IMG/VR virus record: IMGVR_UViG_3300028376_000009
Coordinates: 1 to 50,264 of that record
Direction: 5' to 3' (one strand)
Source of the DNA: a virus
DNA length: 50,264 nucleotides
Shown: positions 42,037 through 50,264 of the stretch, piece after piece
Numbering within the stretch: position 1 is the stretch's first letter
How the letters are laid out: each line of letters starts with the position of its first letter
Notes under the pieces: model-generated
Seen by the model: the letters and a program-made list of their open reading frames with translations, nothing else
Databases searched by the model: none
Told to the model about the DNA's origin: nothing
Translations under genes and position numbers: made by a program

Positions 42037-42495
42037 ATGCCTAAAAATCAAAAACAATCGAAACAACCGAAATTAACACAACCCGTATTACCCCCTACTC
42101 AGCCACCTCTTACACATCCAAATACTGATGGTATGTCCGAGTTGGTTGAACACGTATTAGCACCACTAGGTGGGGCTGGCACAGACACGCGTAAAAATTT
42201 GAAGTCGCAGGACGCCGCAACAAACGTTGGTACAAGCTATGAAAGTGCTTCAAGAAAAGGTTGTAGGTGGGCCCATAACGAAGATGCTTTTATTAAGAAG
42301 AATGCTTCGCTACTCACTGCTAATGAAATTGGTGCTGTTTTAAAGCGCACCGATAACGCTGTGTTAAAACACGCGGCAAAACTTGGTGTGACTATGGCCA
42401 AGTACCACCGTGCACACTTCAAACTTAAACGCTACAAGAACAAGGAATTACCACTCCAATTCACCGACAAACCACTCCCTGATGGTATCAACTGA
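42037..42495 (+). CDS. SANT/Myb-like DNA-binding protein
   Basis: 152 residues. A proline/glutamine-rich N-terminus is followed by CRWAHNEDAFIKKNASLLTA and GAVLKRTDNAVLKHAAKLG (residues ~72-112), the three-helix SANT/Myb-like pattern (W..DE..I/L...; A..L.RT..AV..HA..LG) used by phage and bacterial DNA-binding proteins. It probably binds DNA as regulator or recombination helper. A weak purine-rich AGGAA precedes the start. Overlaps RNase H by 14 bases. Confidence 0.6.
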   Translation: MPKNQKQSKQPKLTQPVLPPTQPPLTHPNTDGMSELVEHVLAPLGGAGTDTRKNLKSQDAATNVGTSYESASRKGCRWAHNEDAFIKKNASLLTANEIGAVLKRTDNAVLKHAAKLGVTMAKYHRAHFKLKRYKNKELPLQFTDKPLPDGIN

Positions 42496-43030
42496 AACTA
42501 ATAAACCCAAAACAAAGACGGCACTTGAAGTAGGTGACGGCGGGCTACAATCAGAAATTGGCAACTACGAGTATTTTGTGATCAGCGACGGCAGCGGGCA
42601 CCCCAAGCAAAAGGTGGGTGGTTGTAGCGCGCTGATTATTGATCAGGAACTTAACGTACACCCGCTCGTGATTGCTCACAGTCACACCACGGTCACGCGT
42701 ATGGAGTTTACTGGGCTACTCGAGAGCCTGGCACTGATTCAGAACATGCCAGACTTTTATCCGGGTTGTCGCGTGCTCTGGTTCTGCGACCATCAAAGTA
42801 TGGTGGAAATGGTAAACGATCGAATGAAGGCTACGGCCAATGAAGACCTTTGGGTCTTGTTCGATTACTACTGCATGAAGCTGAACGTGGTGGCCAAACA
42901 CCTGCCGAGGGATAACAAAAACCTGTGGCACAACCTTGCCGACTTACACGCATCTACTGCACGAGAGGTCCTGTTGGATTACTTGTGCAGCCACACAAAC
43001 TTTCCAGTCAAATACGAACAGGAAGCATAA
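42482..43030 (+). CDS. RNase H-fold nuclease (RNase HI-like)
   Basis: 182 residues when started at ATG 42482. The conserved RNase HI acids are at D36 (ISDGSG), E75 (RMEFTGLLE), D103 (WFCDHQS) and D154 (NLADLHA). The likely role is removal of RNA primers during phage DNA replication. Overlaps the upstream gene, and its stop overlaps the SbcD start (TAATG). Confidence 0.78.
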   Translation: MVSTETNKPKTKTALEVGDGGLQSEIGNYEYFVISDGSGHPKQKVGGCSALIIDQELNVHPLVIAHSHTTVTRMEFTGLLESLALIQNMPDFYPGCRVLWFCDHQSMVEMVNDRMKATANEDLWVLFDYYCMKLNVVAKHLPRDNKNLWHNLADLHASTAREVLLDYLCSHTNFPVKYEQEA

Positions 43031-44112
43031 TGGAACCAACAATTATATACACAAGTGACTGGCACCTCGGAAAACGCCAGTATGGATTAAAGCACCGCGA
43101 ACAAGACCGCTACAAAGCGGCTTGGCACGTTCTCAAAAAGGCTGTACAAACAGGGGCCGTAGCCGTGTTAAACGGCGGGGATATCTTGGACGTTACGCGT
43201 CCTACTTCGCGTGCTGTGAATGAACTGCGTAAGATGCACAAATACTTGCGCGAGAATGGATTACCAATGTACCTTGTACAAGGTAACCATGATAAAACAT
43301 CACCGCCATGGTTTGACTTGTTCCTTGAAGACGAGCCAAAACAAACCAGCGGACTGGTCCTGCTTGAACAGGAAAAGGTTAACATCCCTGGAACTGGTCT
43401 CTCTGTTTACGGTGTTCCCGAAATGCCGGTAGACAAACTGGTTGAGCACCTTGAGTCCGATGAGGCTCCGTGTGCCAACATTCTTCTCACCCACGTTATG
43501 GTGCGTGATTGGATTGGTTTTAAGTCGCCCAGTGCGCTTGAGCTGAAAGACTTGCCCGACGGTAAGTATCAACAAGCCGTAATTGGTGATGTACACAAGA
43601 CAGAGATGTGTCGTATTGGTAAGACAATGTGTATCTCTCCAGGAAGTATCGAGCTTGGTGCACGAGATGAGCAGGTAACCAAGTATTACATCCAGGTAGA
43701 TGTAAAGACTCTCAAGCTTGAGTCCAAAACAATACCGACACGCCCCGTGGTCTTTGTTCAAATCCTCAATGAGGACGAAATGAAGGAAGGTATGGATGCT
43801 ATCAGCAATGCTGATGCAGTCGAGGCTTTGATCTACCTGACCTACGACCCGTCCATCGACGGTATTGTAAACCGGGTAATGAGCAAGAAGACCAAGCCAG
43901 GCACCATCATCGACATGAAAACTGAGGTTTCTGAAGAACAACTACATGACGGTGATTTTGAAAGTGACAGTGACGAACTGCGTTCGTTCGCATCGTTCGC
44001 CCCTGAGTTCACAGAGGATGATGCTGTTATCTCCGCGTTCAACAAAGTAATCAGTACCGACAACGCAATGGATGACATTGTGGAAGAGCTGGTAGCGGAC
44101 CTAGCTAAATAG
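43030..44112 (+). CDS. SbcD/Mre11-like nuclease subunit (T4 gp47-like)
   Basis: 360 residues, starting at ATG 43030 (overlap with RNase H stop). Metallophosphoesterase motifs: SDWHLGK (D10, H12), NGGDILD (D51), GNHD (85-88), a THV motif and GDVHKTEM. It forms a DNA end-processing nuclease with SbcC, used in recombination-dependent replication and repair. The C-terminal 100 residues are the capping region. Confidence 0.85.
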   Translation: MEPTIIYTSDWHLGKRQYGLKHREQDRYKAAWHVLKKAVQTGAVAVLNGGDILDVTRPTSRAVNELRKMHKYLRENGLPMYLVQGNHDKTSPPWFDLFLEDEPKQTSGLVLLEQEKVNIPGTGLSVYGVPEMPVDKLVEHLESDEAPCANILLTHVMVRDWIGFKSPSALELKDLPDGKYQQAVIGDVHKTEMCRIGKTMCISPGSIELGARDEQVTKYYIQVDVKTLKLESKTIPTRPVVFVQILNEDEMKEGMDAISNADAVEALIYLTYDPSIDGIVNRVMSKKTKPGTIIDMKTEVSEEQLHDGDFESDSDELRSFASFAPEFTEDDAVISAFNKVISTDNAMDDIVEELVADLAK

Positions 44113-44119
44113 CTTAACA

Positions 44120-44482
44120 ATGTTACGATGCGAGCATGTGTTATATCCAGACATTTGGATAGAACGGCCGCGTTATATAGTAATACTGACGCGGCCAGAC
44201 GGTCGTGAACAACGTTACGGTTACGACACACTTGGGCCATACGCCCTCGAAACCGCAATATTAAATAGAATAGCTGATCTTTATGAGTTGGAGTTTCTGG
44301 ACTATCCAAATTGGGATCCGACGATCCCTGTTGAGATTGTTCATAAAATAGAAACACCAATTGCATGGAAGACAGATCTAAATGGTGTACGCGCAGCGAT
44401 CGCCGACAAAATCAAAAAACAAAGTAAAATTAATTCTTATGCCTATTACAATCATGAACAAGCCTCTCCCGAAGAGCAATAA
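44120..44482 (+). CDS. Hypothetical protein, 120 aa
   Basis: Starts seven bases after SbcD. Mixed alpha/beta with Tyr-rich strands (RPRYIVILTRPDG). Unknown function; lies inside the SbcD-SbcC interval, so perhaps a cofactor. Confidence 0.52.
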   Translation: MLRCEHVLYPDIWIERPRYIVILTRPDGREQRYGYDTLGPYALETAILNRIADLYELEFLDYPNWDPTIPVEIVHKIETPIAWKTDLNGVRAAIADKIKKQSKINSYAYYNHEQASPEEQ

Positions 44483-44732
44483 AACACCGAATAAGCTTAG
44501 TGCTGCACCTGATCAGGCGCGTGACCTTCCAAAGGCCCCAGCATACTTCTTTGCGCAAAAGAACGTGTACGCACGAAAAGGACAGTTAGTTGTGCGGTTG
44601 CACAAAGATGGGTACTTCCGGCGTCATAAAAATTTGCCAATTCTCCGCTGCACTCCGCTCGGACCAACACGCGTTGCCGATAGCGACCGCAACGAAATCC
44701 GTCGTGGCCTATTCTGCAAACCTGTAAGCTGA
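44439..44732 (+). CDS. Hypothetical basic protein, 97 aa
   Basis: I place the start at ATG 44439 (next in-frame ATG 44454) because the frame upstream overlaps the preceding gene further. The protein is basic (KNVYARKGQLVVRLHKDGYF) with Arg-rich end. Ends one base before the SbcC ATG. Unknown function. Confidence 0.5.
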   Translation: MPITIMNKPLPKSNKTPNKLSAAPDQARDLPKAPAYFFAQKNVYARKGQLVVRLHKDGYFRRHKNLPILRCTPLGPTRVADSDRNEIRRGLFCKPVS

Positions 44733-44733
44733 T

Positions 44734-47277
44734 ATGCGAATCACACGAATAAAAATTGAAAACTTCGGCCCGCACGAAAAAATTGATTGGGAAATCGGCG
44801 CGGGTGTTGTTGGTGTGGTTGGAGAAAACGGTAAGGGTAAGACACACATTCTGCTTGCCTTAGAATTCGCCATGACTGGTGACTTACCTGGAAACCGAAA
44901 GATCTACATACGTCATGGATCAAAGAAAAGTTCTGTGGAAGTCTGGTTTGAACAGAACAACATTAGGGGGCGTATCAAACGCAATCTGGGCTCCTCCGTC
45001 CGGGAGCTGGATTGGGATGGTAACAGTTACACCGCTCTCGCCGAAGTCGATGAGATGTTCGGTCAGATTTTAGGGGCTCGCAAAGAGAGTTTCAAGAACT
45101 CTTCGTTCATCCGTCAGGGTGAGCTCAAGAATGTTCTTGATGGTACGGAGACGCAACGTCGTAACATCCTGATCAAGCTACTCAGCCTGGGGTTTGTTGA
45201 AAGACGCCGCTCACAACTGGATTCAAAGATCACAATGTATGCTCAGAACAATTTGGATGAGAGTGTTTACGGCAGACGTGATCAGTTGAGAGAACAGATG
45301 GAAACTACCACGACAGAGGTCGGGGAAATCCAGAGTAAGATTGACGATATGGCTGTGTATGAGCCTGACATCTCTTCTGTTCAGACATATCTCGGACAAC
45401 GCAAAGCCCTTGAGGAAGAGAAACAAAACCTCGCTACCGTTGACCACCAGATAAAGACGCAATACAATCCAAAGCAGATTGAGGATTATGAGGAAACGGT
45501 GGAACAGATATCCAAGCTTGAGGCTGAGCTGACGCAAGCCAACCTGCAGGCACGGAAGCATGCTGATAACAAACAGATTGTTACACGCTCCCAGGTAACC
45601 CAACAAGAGATAAATCGTATCGCTGCGGGACTAAAGGTTGATCGAGTTCTCCTGGAAACCTATACTCAACAGTTCAAGGTCTTAACCGGTAGTGACGATG
45701 TGGACAAAGCACCCCGTACGCTTACAACCATGGAGGATGATTTGCGAAAGCGTGAGGCTTGGCTGAACTGCGACAAATCTGTTAAGCTGCTTGGGCGCGA
45801 ACTGGAAGAGACTAACGAAGGGTTAAAGACCTGCCCTCCTGAGGCCCTACAAAAGATGGCTGCCCGTCTCCAAGTGCTTGCCCCGCTGGTAACATCTTCA
45901 CGGGTAACCATGAGTATCCTCAAGCAGGGCTACAATGCGCTGAAGGATGCCAGCAAAGGTGAGTGCACAGGTGACATGGTTACATGCACAAAGTGCTCTT
46001 TAAAGGTCATCCCAAAGGAAATGCTCACAGCAGAGGCTTTAGAGAGTGCACGGAAAGCTGCTGAGGATGAAGAGCAGAAGTACAATGATCTGCACAATGA
46101 AGAGTTGGGGCTTGTAAAAGAAGAGGCAAGCTTAACAAGCAGACGACAAAAACTGCTTAACAAACAGGAACAAAACAAACAAGAGATTGAACGTGTTGAA
46201 GACGACATGCGCGGTCTCCTGGTTGGCAGTGTATCGCAGGAGGCAGTTGACAATATAAAGTCCAACATTGAGAGCACCAAGAGTGTAATCTCAATGCTCT
46301 CTAAGCAAATTACGTTGATTCAAGTGGCAGAGGAAAACAAGAAGCGTTCCGAGGTAGAGCTTGCAGCCACGCAACTTCCTGAAGACGTAGACCTTGCCAC
46401 AATTACTGAGCAGCTTGAGGCCGCAAAGAAAGAAGTTGACCAGCTTGATAACCAGCTTGAAGAGCTTCGTGAAAAACGCAAAAAAACCGCGGAAGTTTAT
46501 CTCGCGCGTGAAAAGGCTTTAGAACGTAAACGGTATTTAGCTGAGGATCGTATACCTGCCTTGGAACTGGCAGTTGGTAAGTTTGAACCAAGTGACAATG
46601 TCCAGAAACTACTGGGCACTATGAATACCAACGATTTCCAGGTTATATATGACACAATGGTCGACGCACATCAGGAATACTTGACCACAAAGAACACACT
46701 ACAGAACCTTCAAAAGTCTCTCGTAAGCCTGCAACGTCAGGTATTAGATGTAAACAAAGCCATCGATTCCCAAGAGCGACACAAGAAGGTGTTGGACAAG
46801 CTGAAAGAGTTGCGAAAGCTTCTTGAAGCTGATGGTGTTCTTAAGTCGTATTTGAGTTACCGATTCAGATACTTGCACAATACTGTGAGCAAAAACCTAA
46901 ACTTTTTGGATGCTAATTTCGTTATCCGTCCATGCAGGGACGCGTTGAGCTATGAGTTCCTACGTTCCGACGATGCTGATGATGCCTGGCTTGACATTAC
47001 AAGGTTGAGCGGCGGCCAAAAAGTAAAACTGAGCACAGCGTTCCTAATAAGTGTTCAGGAAACAATATGTAAAGACGTGAACTTTCTTGTTCTCGACGAA
47101 CCAAGCACCCACTTGGATGAGCCCAGTGTGAATGCACTAGGCGCTCTCTTTACATCCCTTGCAACACGCATGGACAATGGTAACGGTCAGATTTGGATTG
47201 TCGACCATCACTTTAGTCTACGAAGCGCGTGTTCTGCAAACTTCCAACTCGGAAGCAACGACAACGAAACCGAATGA
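44734..47277 (+). CDS. SbcC/Rad50-like ATPase (T4 gp46-like)
   Basis: 847 residues. Walker A GENGKGKT at 30-37; long coiled-coil arms (about 170-400 and 430-700); zinc hook CTKC at 418-421; ABC signature LSGGQ at 758-762; Walker B LVLDE ending D788/E789. It tethers DNA ends and, with SbcD, opens and processes them. Shorter than bacterial SbcC, as usual in phages. Stop overlaps the next start (ATGA). Confidence 0.88.
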   Translation: MRITRIKIENFGPHEKIDWEIGAGVVGVVGENGKGKTHILLALEFAMTGDLPGNRKIYIRHGSKKSSVEVWFEQNNIRGRIKRNLGSSVRELDWDGNSYTALAEVDEMFGQILGARKESFKNSSFIRQGELKNVLDGTETQRRNILIKLLSLGFVERRRSQLDSKITMYAQNNLDESVYGRRDQLREQMETTTTEVGEIQSKIDDMAVYEPDISSVQTYLGQRKALEEEKQNLATVDHQIKTQYNPKQIEDYEETVEQISKLEAELTQANLQARKHADNKQIVTRSQVTQQEINRIAAGLKVDRVLLETYTQQFKVLTGSDDVDKAPRTLTTMEDDLRKREAWLNCDKSVKLLGRELEETNEGLKTCPPEALQKMAARLQVLAPLVTSSRVTMSILKQGYNALKDASKGECTGDMVTCTKCSLKVIPKEMLTAEALESARKAAEDEEQKYNDLHNEELGLVKEEASLTSRRQKLLNKQEQNKQEIERVEDDMRGLLVGSVSQEAVDNIKSNIESTKSVISMLSKQITLIQVAEENKKRSEVELAATQLPEDVDLATITEQLEAAKKEVDQLDNQLEELREKRKKTAEVYLAREKALERKRYLAEDRIPALELAVGKFEPSDNVQKLLGTMNTNDFQVIYDTMVDAHQEYLTTKNTLQNLQKSLVSLQRQVLDVNKAIDSQERHKKVLDKLKELRKLLEADGVLKSYLSYRFRYLHNTVSKNLNFLDANFVIRPCRDALSYEFLRSDDADDAWLDITRLSGGQKVKLSTAFLISVQETICKDVNFLVLDEPSTHLDEPSVNALGALFTSLATRMDNGNGQIWIVDHHFSLRSACSANFQLGSNDNETE

Positions 47278-47747
47278 ATCTTAAAAATGCACTAACATTA
47301 ACTAAACCTATTTTGGGCTGTAAGGTGGTCCAAGGCCGTCCGCGACAATTGTTGCGTGATGACCTTGGGCAACCCGCCCTGGTAAGCCCCGTCTGGCACG
47401 ATCACTTTACGCTCGCTGCTAGCGCCCTTGATATCCGTTACAGGAATGACATGATTGTTTTTCCAAAAGGTTACAAGGCTAACAAGTTTGAGGAGTTTGT
47501 TCGCTCCTACAACAAGTTCCAAAAGGAACGGTTCGAATGCATACCCGCAGGAGCCACTATTGAGTTTGAAGTGATGCTCCTCGATGATCGCTTAGCACCA
47601 ACAGACTACGCCAAGATATTAGCCGTTGTCGGAGAACGGTTGGGCCTTTCCCAGTTTGGGAACAAGTTTGGCTTTGGTCGATTTGATATCAACTATATAA
47701 AACGAACAAAGTTAAGCGTGGATTTGAATTTTGAGCTCGATGTCTAA
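47274..47747 (+). CDS. Hypothetical protein, 157 aa
   Basis: ATG at 47274 overlaps the SbcC stop. Mixed alpha/beta (PVWHDHFTLAASALDIRYR; GFGRFDINYIKRTK), no recognised family. Tight coupling with SbcC suggests it belongs to the same pathway. Overlaps the next start by eight bases. Confidence 0.55.
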   Translation: MNLKNALTLTKPILGCKVVQGRPRQLLRDDLGQPALVSPVWHDHFTLAASALDIRYRNDMIVFPKGYKANKFEEFVRSYNKFQKERFECIPAGATIEFEVMLLDDRLAPTDYAKILAVVGERLGLSQFGNKFGFGRFDINYIKRTKLSVDLNFELDV

Positions 47748-48243
47748 GCAGAAAAGCCCAGAAGAATATATCATAACTGGTGTAGAGTGTGTTTGGCCGG
47801 ACCCCGACAGCATGAATAGGTTTGGGGATAAAGCACAAAAAATTATTGTACCTTTCCTAAACTATATTCACAACGAAGGATACTACTACGCCCGTGATAC
47901 AAAACTCGAAAACGAATCACTATTGCTGGAAAAAGCCGCAAGAGACATGACACGGCAACATGGCCATTTGGTTGTGTTCTCATGGGTTCCAGGTTACCCA
48001 CGAACCATTATACCACTGCACCCATCAATGATACAAAATGAGTCCGCCGACCGTGCTATAGTTATCACTCAATTTTGGGAGATGTACAAAGACCACGAGG
48101 AAGCAATAACCAGCTTCAACGATGTAGCAAAGCGCGCAAAGAATTGGGCGACAATGCGCCTCGACTGTACTACGCAATGGTTTTGGGACAGTGAGGAGCG
48201 TAACATCTACATGCCCGTGTGTTTAGGGCAGCCAGTAGCATAA
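47740..48243 (+). CDS. Hypothetical protein, 167 aa
   Basis: ATG at 47740 chosen over an upstream TTG. Contains aromatic, acidic segments (CVWPDPDSMNRFGDKAQKI; YYYARDTKLENESLLLE). Function unknown. Precedes the helicase by one base. Confidence 0.55.
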   Translation: MSKQKSPEEYIITGVECVWPDPDSMNRFGDKAQKIIVPFLNYIHNEGYYYARDTKLENESLLLEKAARDMTRQHGHLVVFSWVPGYPRTIIPLHPSMIQNESADRAIVITQFWEMYKDHEEAITSFNDVAKRAKNWATMRLDCTTQWFWDSEERNIYMPVCLGQPVA

Positions 48244-48244
48244 C

Positions 48245-49711
48245 ATGCCGAAAAAACATTACTCCCTTATTTGGGATGAAAACTCGTTGGCAATCACAGG
48301 CCCACCTGATAGGGAACTGCAAAATGTTTTGACCTATACGGCCAAACGTTTGGAGCAGGACCCTAACAGGCCTTGGCAACGAGTAACTCGTAAATCGCGT
48401 GAAAAGATATTTCACCGCACAGACAATGCAGACAAAACTTGTACACTCCTGACCTTTCAGGGTGTGTTGGATACTTGCATTCGTGCTATTTTGCTGGGAG
48501 GACATTCCTACCAGATGATTGACCGTCGTAAGGCTTACCCAGAGCCACAGTACACTCTAATGCACGGGTTCAGAAACTCTCAGGAGGCTATTACTGTAAA
48601 GGCGCTTGGTGGGTTAAGAAGCGGGCTAATAAAAGCCCCGACTCGCTATGGTAAAACAGCTATACTTTGCAACATTGTAAATGCCTTTCCAGGCTTGAAG
48701 ACTGTAGTTATAGCGCCTGGTATTGACCTGTTGCCACAACTAGAAGACGCGTTGCGTTTCTTTTGTAAAGAACGAGAGGTCAAGGGTATTTATACTGGGT
48801 CACGAAACCATACACAGAGTTCAGACATAACCGTTTGTTCGGTGGATTCGATTGACAAGTTGGACTACGGCTCAACACGCCTGGTGATTGTGGACGAACC
48901 GCACGCAATCGCCACAGGCCCTCGTGCCAGCGCGTTAGCACAATTCAACAATGCCCGTCTGTTTGGATTGGGCGCGACAACAAGTGGTCGCTGGGAAGGT
49001 AATGATATCATGATTGATGCATTATTCGGTCCTATACTTGCGGAGCGAACCTACACAGAGGCGGTAACAGAAGGAGCTATAGCACCCATCAGGGTCAAGT
49101 TCATTGAAATTCCGTTCCGTCATTTTCCAGTGCGAACTCGGGCCACAGCTTACAAGAAATTGCTTGAGCTTCCGGCTTACATGAACGCGATACGTCGCCT
49201 CAGTCAGGAGATTATTCCTGCGGACTGGCAAACACTGTTCTTCATCAGTAATGAAAAGCAAGGTCGAAAGGTCTTGGAACAAGTTGGTGGGGATGCCGTT
49301 TTGGCCATGGACAAGCTTATGAAAAAGGCTGGGGATCGAAGGACTATGTTCGCCCTACTTAAGGCTGGAAAAATCTCAAGAGCTGTATGCTCAAATATAT
49401 ACTCCACCGGTGTTACCATCGACAACGTTCGATGCGCAGTAAATTGCGCCGAAGGTGGGGCCAACATCTTATCCATTCAGAAACCTGGACGCTTGGCCGA
49501 GGTCAAGGAGGGTAAGGAGGCGGGCTATATGTTCGACTTTATGTTCAAACCCACAAATTCCAATGAACAGTTGGAGACTATTTCTGACCGAGATAAGCTG
49601 TGGAAATTACCGGTAAACGATTGCTGGGCACGATATAATTCTTATCGTGAAAAAGGCTACGACGTGGAAATCATATCCAACGTATCCGACATCACACACA
49701 AACTGAAATGA
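48245..49711 (+). CDS. Superfamily 2 helicase (UvsW-like)
   Basis: 488 residues. Walker A APTRYGKTA (131-139), motif II DEPH (217-220), motif III-like GATTSGRW and motif VI QKPGRL (412-417) with the arginine-finger pattern. T4 UvsW-like enzymes resolve R-loops and recombination intermediates and switch replication to the recombination mode, which fits the SbcCD and RNase H neighbours. An N-terminal ~110-residue part may contact DNA. Confidence 0.8.
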   Translation: MPKKHYSLIWDENSLAITGPPDRELQNVLTYTAKRLEQDPNRPWQRVTRKSREKIFHRTDNADKTCTLLTFQGVLDTCIRAILLGGHSYQMIDRRKAYPEPQYTLMHGFRNSQEAITVKALGGLRSGLIKAPTRYGKTAILCNIVNAFPGLKTVVIAPGIDLLPQLEDALRFFCKEREVKGIYTGSRNHTQSSDITVCSVDSIDKLDYGSTRLVIVDEPHAIATGPRASALAQFNNARLFGLGATTSGRWEGNDIMIDALFGPILAERTYTEAVTEGAIAPIRVKFIEIPFRHFPVRTRATAYKKLLELPAYMNAIRRLSQEIIPADWQTLFFISNEKQGRKVLEQVGGDAVLAMDKLMKKAGDRRTMFALLKAGKISRAVCSNIYSTGVTIDNVRCAVNCAEGGANILSIQKPGRLAEVKEGKEAGYMFDFMFKPTNSNEQLETISDRDKLWKLPVNDCWARYNSYREKGYDVEIISNVSDITHKLK

Positions 49712-50001
49712 GTAATTTAGAAAATACACCGCACAGCACCGTATCGCTGTACAACCTTTTAGACCAAGAGCTCCAAGAATATCTAAGCTCTGCTGAAGCA
49801 CAAGAACTCCTCGTCTCCAGAGATCTATTTGACTTTGAACACGAGAATCAACCACAAGGCTTTGAAAGGTACACACCTGAAACAGACCCGTTCTTTTCGG
49901 ATATGTCCCCAGAGGAATTCGACGTAGAAACCGAGGACCTGTTGGGTCTGAGCGTGCTTGTCCCAGTGGCTGACTATATGGAACTAACTTCAGCAACATA
50001 A
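49708..50001 (+). CDS. Small acidic protein, 97 aa
   Basis: ATG overlaps the helicase stop (ATGA). Strongly acidic (DLFDFEHENQPQGFERYTPE; EEFDVETEDLLG), probably helical and partly unstructured. Unknown; acidic phage proteins sometimes mimic DNA, which is only a possibility here. Confidence 0.5.
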   Translation: MSNLENTPHSTVSLYNLLDQELQEYLSSAEAQELLVSRDLFDFEHENQPQGFERYTPETDPFFSDMSPEEFDVETEDLLGLSVLVPVADYMELTSAT

Positions 50002-50018
50002 AAATTTTCATTAAGTTG

Positions 50019-50045
50019 TTGACACCCAAACACCTCGAATATGTT
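50019..50045 (+). promoter_or_regulatory. Sigma-70-like promoter at the right edge
   Basis: TTGACA (50019-50024), 15-base spacer, TATGTT (50040-50045), ATG eleven bases further at 50057. ACCTC/GAGGT also forms a small hairpin here. Confidence 0.5.
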
Positions 50046-50056
50046 TTGAGGTAATT

Positions 50057-50264
50057 ATGAAATCCAATCCTATACCCATCGCCAGGTTCGTAATCGAAAT
50101 CATGGACCGAGACCCAATCTCCAATGAGGAGTTTTCACTGTACACGTACCAGGACGAAAAAACTGGTCGTTACTTCTCGATCGATTCATCGTTCATTATA
50201 GATGAAGAGCCGCACCTTGTGCGTTGCCCATTTGGGCATGTTGTCGAACTTGCTGACGAAACAG
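50057..50264 (+). CDS. Right-truncated hypothetical protein (first 69 residues)
   Basis: ATG at 50057 opens a frame that continues past the window edge: MKSNPIPIARFVIEIMDRD, ending in CPFGHVVELADET. Mixed alpha/beta; no family recognised from the fragment. Driven by the promoter just upstream. Confidence 0.6.
   Translation, partial: MKSNPIPIARFVIEIMDRDPISNEEFSLYTYQDEKTGRYFSIDSSFIIDEEPHLVRCPFGHVVELADET

Noticed and set aside
42925-43029. Upstream extension of the SbcD protein
   Set aside because: The extension overlaps the RNase H gene and does not resemble SbcD; the ATG at 43030 gives the canonical N-terminus with SDWHLGK.

Overview
This window is part of the genome of a tailed, contractile-tail bacteriophage (myovirus morphology). 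The evidence is a complete tail module: sheath, tube, an OB-fold/beta-helix spike, a tail-assembly chaperone pair joined by a probable -1 frameshift, a tape-measure candidate, hub proteins and a baseplate operon. A large terminase subunit and an SbcC/SbcD-type recombination cassette are also present. No major capsid, portal, DNA polymerase or lysis gene was recognised, so the window is only a portion of a larger genome. The host cannot be named. Promoter-like sites resemble bacterial sigma-70 boxes, and very few starts have a Shine-Dalgarno sequence.

Layout. 1-3.0 kb: a left-truncated gene, a 17-bp perfect inverted repeat, tRNA-Gln(UUG), an HNH endonuclease and small unknown genes ending at a good terminator. 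3.1-15.2 kb: tail morphogenesis genes, mostly translationally coupled (TAATG overlaps). 15.2-19.9 kb: two large, presumably surface-exposed structural proteins, one with eight cysteine-pair repeats and one with a ten-unit SASQS repeat. 19.9-22.9 kb: two GT25-like glycosyltransferases and a sulfotransferase/capsular-sugar-transferase fusion. 22.9-30.2 kb: a membrane protein, a sigma-70-family factor and the baseplate genes. 30.2-32.8 kb: a large protein with a weak, degenerate resemblance to primase-helicases.

32.9-36.0 kb is the most unusual part. Five small genes, three of them for strongly basic proteins, are written in DNA packed with perfect 7-10 bp hairpins. They are followed by a phage-encoded tmRNA (ssrA) whose T-loop is interrupted by a group I intron, with an HNH homing endonuclease gene on the opposite strand. 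Further strong hairpins lie downstream. 36.1-39.4 kb holds unknown genes, including an AT-richer islet with a TnpB-like pseudogene fragment, and ends at a 16-bp stem terminator. terL lies alone on the minus strand (39.6-41.5 kb). From 41.6 kb rightward is a plus-strand replication/recombination block: a SANT-like DNA-binding protein, RNase H, SbcD, SbcC, a superfamily 2 helicase, and unknown genes running off the right edge.

Many transcription units begin with a TTGACA-like -35 and TAnnnn-like -10 box placed so that the predicted transcription start falls on, or a few bases before, the ATG. This suggests leaderless messages in a phage that makes little use of Shine-Dalgarno sequences.
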